Source: Lachnospiraceae bacterium
Lineage (GTDB): Bacteria > Bacillota > Clostridia > Lachnospirales > Lachnospiraceae
Assembly: GCA_016293925.1 (NCBI GenBank)
Contig: JAEDCX010000002.1
Location: 38,019 to 102,018, forward strand
Length of the DNA stretch: 64,000 nt
Reading direction: 5' to 3'
The notes below the pieces were generated by a model, which had not been told where the DNA came from, ran no database searches, and was given only the letters and a program-made list of their open reading frames with translations. This document shows positions 18,856 to 26,876 of this stretch, piece after piece. Numbering within the stretch: the stretch's first letter is position 1; each line of letters begins with the position of its first letter. A program made the position numbers and the translations under genes.

Positions 18856-18884
18856 ACTATACTTCTCCTGCTTCCAAAAGTCAA
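18856..18884 (-). promoter_or_regulatory. htpG promoter
   Basis: TTGACT (18879-18884) and TATAGT (18856-18861) are spaced by 17 bases on the minus strand, close to the sigma-A consensus. Confidence 0.75.
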
Positions 18885-18891
18885 TAAAAAA

Positions 18892-18918
18892 TTAGCACTC
18901 TTCTTGATTGAGTGCTAA
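18892..18918. promoter_or_regulatory. CIRCE operator (HrcA site), also a possible intrinsic terminator
   Basis: The sequence is a perfect CIRCE: TTAGCACTC, nine bases, GAGTGCTAA. HrcA is known to bind this element and repress class I heat-shock genes. Here it lies seven bases upstream of the htpG -35 box. On the minus strand its nine-base stem is followed at once by a T6 run and starts 14 bases after the stop codon of the isomerase gene, which is also the form of a rho-independent terminator. Confidence 0.93.
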
Positions 18919-18932
18919 TAATCGGATCCGAT

Positions 18933-20003
18933 TTAGAAAAATTCTTCGTATATGCGCCAAAAATCCTTCGTGGTAACGGTCCCGGATTGTTCCGGCGTCA
19001 GGCTGTTCCACAACCGGTCATTCATTTTCTTATCCAGCCCCCGGGCGAACCGTTCATATATCTCGTCAAAGCCCTTCCGTTTATATTCGTCTAATATCTC
19101 CATCTTGTTGGCATCGGTTTCTTCCCGGTCATATGCACTGATACATTTCAGGATCACATATCCGTCTTCCGTCTCCACAATATCACTGATCTCTCCGTTC
19201 CCTAACCGGAAAGCCGCTTCCTCATAAGCGATATCCTTTTCCCCTTTCCCTAACAAAATGGTTGTTTCCGCTGCTTCGTTGAACTCCGTTGCCAGTAGTT
19301 CAAAGCTCTCACCGGCCTGCAGGCGATCCCGGACTCCCAGTGCTCTTTTGTGAATGTCGATTCTGGCATTCATCCCGTATCGCTGTTTCACGCCCTTCGC
19401 ATCATAATAATATGTTTTGAACAGAATCTGGGATACGGTAACGATTCTCGCCTCATCATCACTGATCTCAGGCATGATGTCCTCAATAATACTGTCGTAT
19501 GCCTTCTCTGCCAGTGCATACTCCCGATACATCCCGGCAAGCATTGCCTCATCGACCCCGAGGACCGCAATCTCTTCCGATGTCAGCGTGGCATAATATG
19601 CTTCCGCTGCCACCGCAGCCAGATTCTGTTCCCCCGGTGTCAGCACGACATCATATTCCGCCGCCAGCAGATTCATGATCTTGATCTTCGTCAGTCTGGC
19701 CAGGGACATTTCCATGATGTTTCTCTGCAACGTGGTTCCATTCATCTTTCTGTACAGAATATCTTCCCCGTAGGCATCTGCATATTGATTCGCGGTATTC
19801 ACCATATAGATATTCCATTCCTCTGTCGTTGCCGAGGTTTTCCCGATGACAAAAAGTTCATTCCGTTCAAACCCGGTGGTAAGAACAACTCTGGTATTTC
19901 TGAGAATGAGGAAGCCCGATACCAATACTGCCGCAAGCACAACCGCAGTAATTCCCACAATCAACCGTATTCTCTTTTTCCTGTCAGCCTTTTTGTTCCG
20001 CAT
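18933..20003 (-). CDS. PpiC-type (PrsA/SurA-like) peptidyl-prolyl isomerase, membrane anchored
   Basis: A 356-residue protein with a basic N-terminus and one membrane segment (about residues 11-33), then an all-helical chaperone region and a parvulin-type domain (about 195-305) with VSQILFKTYYY and FRLGNGEISDIVETEDGYVILKC split by a normal loop. The family folds proteins outside the membrane after Sec export. No lipobox Cys is seen, so it is probably held by its signal anchor. It lies directly upstream of htpG, but the CIRCE hairpin probably ends its transcript. Confidence 0.87.
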   Translation of the reverse strand: MRNKKADRKKRIRLIVGITAVVLAAVLVSGFLILRNTRVVLTTGFERNELFVIGKTSATTEEWNIYMVNTANQYADAYGEDILYRKMNGTTLQRNIMEMSLARLTKIKIMNLLAAEYDVVLTPGEQNLAAVAAEAYYATLTSEEIAVLGVDEAMLAGMYREYALAEKAYDSIIEDIMPEISDDEARIVTVSQILFKTYYYDAKGVKQRYGMNARIDIHKRALGVRDRLQAGESFELLATEFNEAAETTILLGKGEKDIAYEEAAFRLGNGEISDIVETEDGYVILKCISAYDREETDANKMEILDEYKRKGFDEIYERFARGLDKKMNDRLWNSLTPEQSGTVTTKDFWRIYEEFF

Positions 20004-20057
20004 AATTCCCCTGTAACCAATCCCGTATCAATCAGCCTGTTCCGCAGCTGTCCGTTG

Positions 20058-20831
20058 TCACGGACGCCGGAGTGGGCCGCCGGTCGATTGCTGTTCTCTT
20101 CCTTCATTCCCGGTCAGTAGCAGATAGGGCTTCCGCTCTATCACCGCCCGGATAAAATCCTGCGGATCCCGCAGTTTCTCCGGGAATGCCATCCCTCCCA
20201 GCAGCAGCTCCGTGCTGTGCACGTCAGAGCCGCCTGTCATAGGCTTATCATACGCTCTTGCATACGCCTGTGCCCGCACATCAAACTCCGGGTTATTGTG
20301 GGAACAACTCCGATAACCTGTGTGGGAAGCATTGACTCCTTCCACTGCATCAGAATATTCGGGAAATGTTTTCAATTCCGGAATATACCACTCCTCGCGG
20401 AACGGATGACACTGGATCACCATACCGCCGTCTCTCTTTACCAGTTCATATTGTCTCGGAATCGAACAATCTCTGATCTCCGGATGCTCCAGCAGCCACT
20501 GCTTGCTCAATCCCATAATCAGGAACTCCATTCCCTGATAGCAGGCCTCCCACCCGAAGAAGACCTGCAAGCCGAGTTTGTCTCCTCTGGCCTTGGCATG
20601 CTCATATCCCAGGCAGAACTTCTCCACCCACTCCGTCCAGGGAAGGTTTCTGTCCACTGCCGTATTACCATGTACAAAATGATCCGTCACGAATATCCCC
20701 GTATAGCCCGCCTCATAACAGGCCTGTGCCATCTGCTCACCGCTGCATCCGGCGCAGGCGCTGCCCTCGCTGGTGTGAAGATGTGTTTCGTATACATAGG
20801 GATAATCAGGATTTCGATATAACTGAACCAT
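20058..20831 (-). CDS. PHP-domain metal-dependent hydrolase
   Basis: A 257-residue PHP protein. Metal-binding motifs typical of the family are visible: ETHLHTSEGS near the N-terminus, VTDHF, GWEA, QCHPFRE and, near the C-terminus, GGSDVHS. PHP enzymes include histidinol phosphatases, nucleotide 3',5'-phosphatases and DNA polymerase proofreading domains; the substrate here is not clear. It starts close to the divergent diguanylate cyclase gene and precedes the isomerase gene by about 54 bases. Confidence 0.88.
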   Translation of the reverse strand: MVQLYRNPDYPYVYETHLHTSEGSACAGCSGEQMAQACYEAGYTGIFVTDHFVHGNTAVDRNLPWTEWVEKFCLGYEHAKARGDKLGLQVFFGWEACYQGMEFLIMGLSKQWLLEHPEIRDCSIPRQYELVKRDGGMVIQCHPFREEWYIPELKTFPEYSDAVEGVNASHTGYRSCSHNNPEFDVRAQAYARAYDKPMTGGSDVHSTELLLGGMAFPEKLRDPQDFIRAVIERKPYLLLTGNEGREQQSTGGPLRRP

Positions 20832-20972
20832 ATTCTTTGCTCCTTAAGAACTTCTCACAGACTATTGTACCCAGAAAGCCACCGCTTCGCAATAGAATAA
20901 ATTCTTTCTTTTTCTCACGCCCAATGATATAATATTATTATGATATTAATGGGCTGTTTACGGGGGATTGAT

Positions 20973-22064
20973 ATGGCACGTAAGAAGAATTCTGTTATAA
21001 ATTTTCTGACCCAGGATGTCCGCAGTGCATCCGAGACCAAAGAACTGGCTGTCATGTTGCGCTGTCTCAATATTCTGTATATGGTCTATTTTATCTTTAT
21101 CTCTGTTCAGGTAGCTGTTCTGGAGCATTATTTTTTCAGTCTGGTACTGATTTTTGCCATCGGTATCCTGACCGGTTCCTTTATCTGTACCTATGAGAAC
21201 AAGACCAATCTGGCTCTCATTCTGTTTATATTAACCATTATATCTGCCATGTCCTGGCTTACCATCTGCGTAGGATATAACAAAAACTACCATTGGATCA
21301 TGCTAAACACGATTCCTCTGGTTTTCTTCAATCCCAGGCTTCGCATGACCCTCAAGATGCTCTATTCCGAAATCATTGCTGCCTTTGCCCTGACCGTTTC
21401 CATGATCTCTCACGCGCATCCGGTCTTACGCACTGCACCTTCCGGTCTGACCGCCATGATCATCGTTGTGAACCTGATTGCTTTTACCGGCAGCACGATT
21501 ATCATCTCCTACTTCTTCAGTTCGAAGTTCCGGCAATCCGAAGAGAAGATTCAGCAGTACACCGACAATCTGAAGAGAATGGCCTCCGTCGATGCCCTGA
21601 CCGGATTGTATAACCGGCGGCATATGAATGAGCATCTGAAGGAAATGGCGGACGCTTCCGTAAGAAGCGGCAAATCGTTCTGTATTGCCATCGGCGACGT
21701 GGATCTTTTCAAGAGCATTAACGACACCTACGGTCACGATACCGGCGACTATGTTCTTGTAACGATCTCCACGCTGTTCCAGGATTTCATGAAAGATTAC
21801 GGTGTCGCTTCCCGTTGGGGGGGTGAGGAATTCCTGTTTTCTTTCCGCTCCGGCAATCCGGCGGATTGCTACAGCAAGCTGGAGGCATTGCGCAAGCAGA
21901 TTGCAGCCTACAATTTTTCCTTTAAGGATCATCAGTTCCACGTATCCATGACATTCGGTCTGGAGGAATTCAACGAAGCACTGGGCATTGAAACCACGAT
22001 TTCCAGAGCCGACGCAAAACTGTACACCGGCAAGGAGAACGGGAGAAACCAGGTGGTCCGCTAA
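20973..22064 (+). CDS. Membrane diguanylate cyclase (GGDEF)
   Basis: The 363-residue protein has about six membrane segments (residues 30-190) and a C-terminal GGDEF domain with VDALTGLYNRRHM, DVDLFKSINDTYGHD and the active site RWGGEEF. It should make cyclic di-GMP from two GTP at the membrane. No RxxD inhibitory site is evident five residues before GGEEF. The ATG at 20973 with GGGGG upstream is chosen; an ATG at 20940 would be leaderless relative to the TATAAT at 20928-20933. The membrane sensor is of no family I can name. It is transcribed alone, convergent with the dihydrofolate reductase gene. Confidence 0.92.
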   Translation: MARKKNSVINFLTQDVRSASETKELAVMLRCLNILYMVYFIFISVQVAVLEHYFFSLVLIFAIGILTGSFICTYENKTNLALILFILTIISAMSWLTICVGYNKNYHWIMLNTIPLVFFNPRLRMTLKMLYSEIIAAFALTVSMISHAHPVLRTAPSGLTAMIIVVNLIAFTGSTIIISYFFSSKFRQSEEKIQQYTDNLKRMASVDALTGLYNRRHMNEHLKEMADASVRSGKSFCIAIGDVDLFKSINDTYGHDTGDYVLVTISTLFQDFMKDYGVASRWGGEEFLFSFRSGNPADCYSKLEALRKQIAAYNFSFKDHQFHVSMTFGLEEFNEALGIETTISRADAKLYTGKENGRNQVVR

Positions 22065-22086
22065 GGTTCTCTTCCCCATCCATCAC

Positions 22087-22118
22087 AAACGGCAACCCAT
22101 CGAAATGGATTGCCGTTT
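22087..22118. terminator. Shared terminator between convergent genes
   Basis: AAACGGCAA plus CCAT pairs with ATGG plus TTGCCGTTT. It sits between the ends of the diguanylate cyclase and dihydrofolate reductase genes and can act in both directions, though the U tails are short. Confidence 0.6.
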
Positions 22119-22132
22119 CTCGATTAACCGAT

Positions 22133-22630
22133 TCAGTTCGTTGCTTTTCTCTTATATTGCCGGAACTCATACGCAATGTCGAAATAGGTCTGTTCCTCGC
22201 TGTCCGCAGTAATCTCCCACTCCCCCGTCTTGTCCAGATTCGGGAAATAAGCATCCGCCTCATACGCATGATCAATATACGTCACATGTACCGTATCCAC
22301 ATACGGAAGCATCTGTTTGTATATGCTGTCCCCGCCGATAATATAGATATCCTCACTGGGATACTTTTTTAACTCCTCCAGCAGTTCCTCGATGGAATGC
22401 ACCACAACCGCATCCCCGGCCGTGAATCCCCGGTCCCGGGACAGGATAATATTGGTGCGATTCTTCAATGGTTGCTTCTGCGGAAACGTCTCCAGCGTCT
22501 TCCTCCCCAATACCACTACTTTCCCTGTGGTGGTCTGCCGGAACATCTTCATATCGTTTGGAATGGACACCAGAAGAGACCCTTTATTCCCAATCGCCCA
22601 ATTCCTGTCTACCGCTACAATTGCATTCAT
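22133..22630 (-). CDS. folA: Dihydrofolate reductase
   Basis: The 165-residue enzyme reduces dihydrofolate with NADPH. Motifs: MNAIVAVDRNWAIGNKG at the N-terminus, IPNDMKMFRQTT with the acidic active-site residue, GRKTLETFP, and IYIIGGDSIYKQMLP. It follows thyA after 47 bases, so the enzyme regenerating tetrahydrofolate is expressed with the enzyme that oxidises it. Confidence 0.96.
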   Translation of the reverse strand: MNAIVAVDRNWAIGNKGSLLVSIPNDMKMFRQTTTGKVVVLGRKTLETFPQKQPLKNRTNIILSRDRGFTAGDAVVVHSIEELLEELKKYPSEDIYIIGGDSIYKQMLPYVDTVHVTYIDHAYEADAYFPNLDKTGEWEITADSEEQTYFDIAYEFRQYKRKATN

Positions 22631-22677
22631 CTATCCTGTTCTCCTTCTTCCCTTCTGCGCATCTGGGATTGCCGTCC

Positions 22678-23526
22678 CTATATCGCAATCGGAATATCCT
22701 TGATCTGTTCACCCGTCACATAATTCTCCACCCGGACATCCTCTCTCGTAAACTGATAGAAATCCGTAATCTCCGGATTCAGCCAGAAGGTCGGTGCCGG
22801 ATAGGTTGGACGTCGGATCAATTCCCGGATGATCGGAATATGTCTGTCGTAGATATGGGCATCTGCAATCACATGAACCAATTCTCCCACCTTCATATCG
22901 CAGACCTGCGCCATCATGTGTACCAGAACCGCATACTGGGCCACATTCCAGTTATTGGCCGCCAGAATATCCTGAGACCGCTGATTGAGAATCGCATTCA
23001 ACGTGAGTTTGTCATCCCCCGGTTTCTGCGTCACATTGAAGGTGACACTATATGCGCAGGGATACAGATTCATCTCGTGCAGATCCTGATGTACATAGAT
23101 GTTGGTCATGATCCGTCTGCTGAAGGGATTATGCTTCAGATCCCAGATTACCCTGTCCACCTGATCCATCATTCCTTCTTTGTATTGATGCTTTACCCCC
23201 AGCTGATATCCGTAGGCTTTGCCGATGGAGCCATCCTCATCTGCCCATTCGTCCCAGATATGACTGTGCAGATCATGTATATTGTTGGACTTTTTCTGCC
23301 AGATCCACAGAATCTCATCGGTTGCACTTTTCAGAGCAGTCTTGCGCAACGTAATCAACGGAAATTCCTTGGATAAGTCATACCGATTTACCACGCCAAA
23401 CTGCTTGATGGTGTAAGCAGGTGTGCCGTCCTCCCAATGAGGGCGTACCGCCTCCCCCTCCGTACTGGTTCCGTGTTCCAGGATATCCTCACACATGCGG
23501 ATAAAAATATCGTCTGCATAACTCAT
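22678..23526 (-). CDS. thyA: Thymidylate synthase (ThyA type)
   Basis: ThyA methylates dUMP with methylene-THF. The 282-residue protein shows EILWIWQKKSNN, NPFSRRIMT with the phosphate-binding Arg pair, the catalytic Cys in LYPCAYSVTF, QRSQDI, and NWNVAQYA with the dUMP-binding Asn. The Cys is followed by Ala instead of the His of most enzymes, as in the Bacillus subtilis ThyA branch. The ATG at 23526 with AGGGAG upstream is preferred to an extension of 11 codons. It lies 12 bases after the metallo-beta-lactamase gene and before the reductase gene. Confidence 0.95.
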   Translation of the reverse strand: MSYADDIFIRMCEDILEHGTSTEGEAVRPHWEDGTPAYTIKQFGVVNRYDLSKEFPLITLRKTALKSATDEILWIWQKKSNNIHDLHSHIWDEWADEDGSIGKAYGYQLGVKHQYKEGMMDQVDRVIWDLKHNPFSRRIMTNIYVHQDLHEMNLYPCAYSVTFNVTQKPGDDKLTLNAILNQRSQDILAANNWNVAQYAVLVHMMAQVCDMKVGELVHVIADAHIYDRHIPIIRELIRRPTYPAPTFWLNPEITDFYQFTREDVRVENYVTGEQIKDIPIAI

Positions 23527-23537
23527 TTCCGTTCTCC

Positions 23538-25136
23538 CTATCTGTCCCATTTGTCGCACAAGGCGTTGATCTGATCCGCGAACTTGGCAAGATCCTTGTT
23601 TGCTCCGCCCTGATTATGCTGAATCACCGCAAGCAGTCTCTGACCGGCTGCCAACAGCCTGTTAAATACATTATTCACGATAAATACTTTCTTCTTCACC
23701 GGAACCGGTCCTGCCTCATATTCAATGGTATTATTCAGCAGATTCACCCGGGTTCCGCTATAGGGCGCATACGCCGGAATATGCAGTTCATCATTCAGAT
23801 ATTCCGTAAAACTCTTGCAGGATGCATCATCCCCATGCACCACAAATACTCTCGTGGGTTTGTTCTGAAAGCCTTGAATCCAATCGGTGAGGCCACGTTT
23901 GTCCGCGTGACCGCTCATACCGGTCAGCGTCATAATACGGGCTCTGACTTCAATCGGCTCACCGAACAGCTTTACTTCATCGGTTCCATCTACCAGCGCT
24001 CTTCCCAGCGTACCGACCGCCTGATATCCGACAAACAGAATCGTACAGTTATCACGCCACAGATTATGCTTCAGATGATGACGGATACGACCCGCTTCGC
24101 ACATGCCCGATGCCGAGAGAATGACCTTCGGTTCATCGTCAAAGTTGATTGCCTTGGATTCATCACTGGTAATGGCCAGTGTCAGATCCGGAAAGGAAAT
24201 CGGATTGATTCCTTTGTTGACCAGTTCCATCGCATTCTCATCAAAACAGCTGAATTTGTTTTTCTGGAAGATTCCCGTTGCTTCCACCGCCAGCGGACTG
24301 TCCACAAACACTTTAAAATTCTCGTGTCCCTTCACCATTTTCTCTGTTTTGATGGTACGCAGAAAATATAACATCTCCTGGGTTCTTCCCACTGCAAAGG
24401 AAGGGATAACCACATTGCCGCCCCGGTCAAAGGTATCCTGCAGTATTCTCGTCAATTCCGCCACATAATCCGGCTTCGTATCATCATGATACCGGTCACC
24501 ATAGGTGGATTCCATGACCACATAATCCGCATCTGCAGTACGCTTCGGATCCTTGATCAACGGCTGATTATAGTTGCCGATGTCTCCCGAGAACACAATC
24601 TTCTTCCGGACTCCGTCCTCATCAATCCACACTTCAATACTGGAGGATCCAAGCAAATGACCGATGTCCGTAAACCGGATCTGGATTCCCTCACACAGAT
24701 CAATGACCTTGTCATATTCACAGGGAACCAGATGTCTGATCACACCGTCTGCGTCTTCCATGGTATAAACCGGTTCTTCCGGCTTAAACTGGGAATTCCG
24801 TTTTGCTTTCCGATTCTTCCACTCCGCTTCCTGCATCTGAATATGTGCACAGTCCCGTAGCATGATGCTGCACAGATCTACAGTTGCCTCTGTCGCAAAC
24901 ACCTGTCCGCGAAATCCCCTTGCATACAATAACGGCAGCATACCGGAATGATCTACATGCGCATGGGTCAGCAGCACATAATCAACCAATGCCTCATCCA
25001 TCGGAAGCGGTACATTCTCGAACACATCCACGCCCTGCTGCATACCGAAATCCACCAGAATCGTCTTGCCACAAGCCTCCAGGCAGTGACAGCTTCCGGT
25101 GACCTCATGGGCAGCTCCAACAAATGTCAGTTTCAT
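23538..25136 (-). CDS. Beta-CASP metallo-beta-lactamase RNA/DNA-processing protein
   Basis: A 532-residue protein with the metallo-beta-lactamase signature THAHVDHSG, FTDIGHLLGSSS, FSGDIGNY, and the beta-CASP domain (VVMESTYGDRYH, ILSASGMCEAGRIRHHL) ending in a C-terminal His motif (LTGMSGHADKRGL, VFVVHGD). Bacterial proteins of this YSH1/CPSF-like group are RNA-processing exonucleases. A GGGGG ribosome site precedes the ATG. It is the first gene of a unit with thyA and dihydrofolate reductase; no functional link is known to me. Confidence 0.93.
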   Translation of the reverse strand: MKLTFVGAAHEVTGSCHCLEACGKTILVDFGMQQGVDVFENVPLPMDEALVDYVLLTHAHVDHSGMLPLLYARGFRGQVFATEATVDLCSIMLRDCAHIQMQEAEWKNRKAKRNSQFKPEEPVYTMEDADGVIRHLVPCEYDKVIDLCEGIQIRFTDIGHLLGSSSIEVWIDEDGVRKKIVFSGDIGNYNQPLIKDPKRTADADYVVMESTYGDRYHDDTKPDYVAELTRILQDTFDRGGNVVIPSFAVGRTQEMLYFLRTIKTEKMVKGHENFKVFVDSPLAVEATGIFQKNKFSCFDENAMELVNKGINPISFPDLTLAITSDESKAINFDDEPKVILSASGMCEAGRIRHHLKHNLWRDNCTILFVGYQAVGTLGRALVDGTDEVKLFGEPIEVRARIMTLTGMSGHADKRGLTDWIQGFQNKPTRVFVVHGDDASCKSFTEYLNDELHIPAYAPYSGTRVNLLNNTIEYEAGPVPVKKKVFIVNNVFNRLLAAGQRLLAVIQHNQGGANKDLAKFADQINALCDKWDR

Positions 25137-25171
25137 ATAATGTCCCCCTTATTCGTTTTTGACCAAATTGG

Positions 25172-25981
25172 TCATAAAAAATATGCCAGTACAACCGATA
25201 CCCCAAACAAAACAGCCAGATGTAACGGATAGAAACCATAGAACAGATATTTCGGCTGTTTCCCCCGTTCTCCGTTATAGAGCAGGAGAAACAGAAACCC
25301 CGTCAGACTTCCCGGATCGGCTCGAAACAGTGCACCATACCCCAGGAGCGCCATCAGCTCACGTTCCGGATAACACAAATACATGACGAGAATGCACAGC
25401 ACGCCATATCCGCCGTAATCTGCCCGGCAGAGAGCGCCTACCCACACAGCCACCGCCCCGATGACAGCCCATCCCGCTCCGGTGAGCACCACGCCCGTCC
25501 GGAGGGAAATCTCCGCTTCATGTAGCCGTTTTCGCAGCCCATCCATCCCCCGGATCGCAAACAATCCCAGAAGCAGTGTGACCATAACATTCTGGTTTTC
25601 CCACATATAACCGGTAAGGTTTCTCCAATCCTCTCCCAGCAATGCACTGACCGCCAGATCAAACGGCACTTCACTGATCAGTGCGAAAACGCCCAGACGG
25701 AGCATATATCGCCAGACACACCTCGTATGAAAAAAGCCTTCCACGATAAAGAAACAGAAGATCGGGAATGCAGTCCTGCCGACCATCCGAAGTCCGTCAT
25801 AGATACCCTGCCACACATCCCGGGATGCTGCGGGAATACTACCGTCCTTCAGCAGCCGGAACAGCACCACCGCACCGAGATGATCTATTACCATAGTAAT
25901 CATGGCAATCCACTTCAGCATGGCACCATCCAGTTTCTGATACTGCCGGGTGCGTACGATTTTCAACGTATCGTCTTTCAT
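25172..25981 (-). CDS. TraX-family membrane protein
   Basis: A polytopic membrane protein of 269 residues starting a short way into the sequence with the family pattern LDGAMLKWIAMITMVIDHLGAV, written here in pieces as LDGAMLKWIAM and TMVIDHLGAV. It has about seven hydrophobic helices with GRTAFPIFCFFIVEG and YLFYGFYPLHL. TraX proteins include the F-pilin N-acetylase and many chromosomal relatives thought to be acyltransferases. Its start lies four bases from the AraC stop, so the two are co-transcribed. Confidence 0.9.
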   Translation of the reverse strand: MKDDTLKIVRTRQYQKLDGAMLKWIAMITMVIDHLGAVVLFRLLKDGSIPAASRDVWQGIYDGLRMVGRTAFPIFCFFIVEGFFHTRCVWRYMLRLGVFALISEVPFDLAVSALLGEDWRNLTGYMWENQNVMVTLLLGLFAIRGMDGLRKRLHEAEISLRTGVVLTGAGWAVIGAVAVWVGALCRADYGGYGVLCILVMYLCYPERELMALLGYGALFRADPGSLTGFLFLLLYNGERGKQPKYLFYGFYPLHLAVLFGVSVVLAYFL

Positions 25982-25984
25982 ATC

Positions 25985-26842
25985 CTAATCTGCCCTGCGA
26001 ACCTGTGACGGTGAAATACCGTATTTCTTCTTAAACAGCTTACTGAAATGATAAGCATCGTCATACCCTACCATGGAAGCCACTTCCTGAATGCTTCCCT
26101 CGGTCCCGGATTCCAGCAGTTTCTTCGCCCGGTCCAGTCGAATATCAATCAGATGCCTGATCGGGGTATCTCCGGTCTCACTCTTAAAAATCTTGGAGAT
26201 ATAAAACGAACTCAAATACATATTCTCTGCAATCTGGTCCAGAGAAATCTTTTCACTGTAATGGGTCTCAAAATAGTCGATAATCTGTTCCACGACATAT
26301 TTCTTATTGACCGACTCGAATGCATATCCTTCCTTCCGCAGACTCACCGGTTCCATATTCTCCCGCAACAGCAGAAGCAGAATCTGCTCCAGGTAGGTGC
26401 GAAGCATGAAATACCGCTCCGGTTTCCGTTCCATCTGTTCGTCCCACATGCAGGCACATAGTTTAAATATCTTCAGCCTCAGATCCGGGCTGGTCCGGTA
26501 AATCGGAGATCCGTCACCGATCATGAAATGATTGGGCTCCATCCCCTCAAAGTGAATATCCGAAAAACCGATAAAAAACTCTACGGCCGGATTCGACAGA
26601 TTGCCTTTTTTCGGAACCAATGCCTGATGTCTGACTCCCGGATTCAGTAAGAGCACATCGCCCTCCTCCACCTCGTAGACCACATCATCAATCCTGTACG
26701 CTCCCCGTCCGGCCATAATGAATGCCATCTCAATATGATCATGACTATGATACCGTTCCTCATCCTCCAGACGGATCCCCTTCCAGATGTAGAGAAAGGT
26801 TGGAATCAGATTGTCCCTGATCATCTCATTATTGTTTCCCAT
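25985..26842 (-). CDS. AraC-family transcriptional regulator
   Basis: The 285-residue protein has an N-terminal cupin sensor (YHSHDHIEMAFIMAGRG, LLNPGVRHQA) and a C-terminal pair of helix-turn-helices (residues about 185-285) with LSSFYISKIFKSETGDTP and GYDDAYHFSKLFKKKYG. This layout is that of sugar-responsive AraC regulators. It lies between glmS and the TraX gene on the same strand; target genes cannot be read from the sequence. Confidence 0.93.
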   Translation of the reverse strand: MGNNNEMIRDNLIPTFLYIWKGIRLEDEERYHSHDHIEMAFIMAGRGAYRIDDVVYEVEEGDVLLLNPGVRHQALVPKKGNLSNPAVEFFIGFSDIHFEGMEPNHFMIGDGSPIYRTSPDLRLKIFKLCACMWDEQMERKPERYFMLRTYLEQILLLLLRENMEPVSLRKEGYAFESVNKKYVVEQIIDYFETHYSEKISLDQIAENMYLSSFYISKIFKSETGDTPIRHLIDIRLDRAKKLLESGTEGSIQEVASMVGYDDAYHFSKLFKKKYGISPSQVRRAD

Positions 26843-26876
26843 TCCCTGTATCCTTCCCTGAACTGTTTCCAGGTAT

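Noticed and set aside
25160..25174. Small palindrome TGACCAAATTGGTCA at the end of the TraX gene
   Set aside because: It overlaps the stop codon, and its minus-strand tail is A-rich (AAAAACG), so a terminator is not supported; an operator role cannot be supported from sequence alone.
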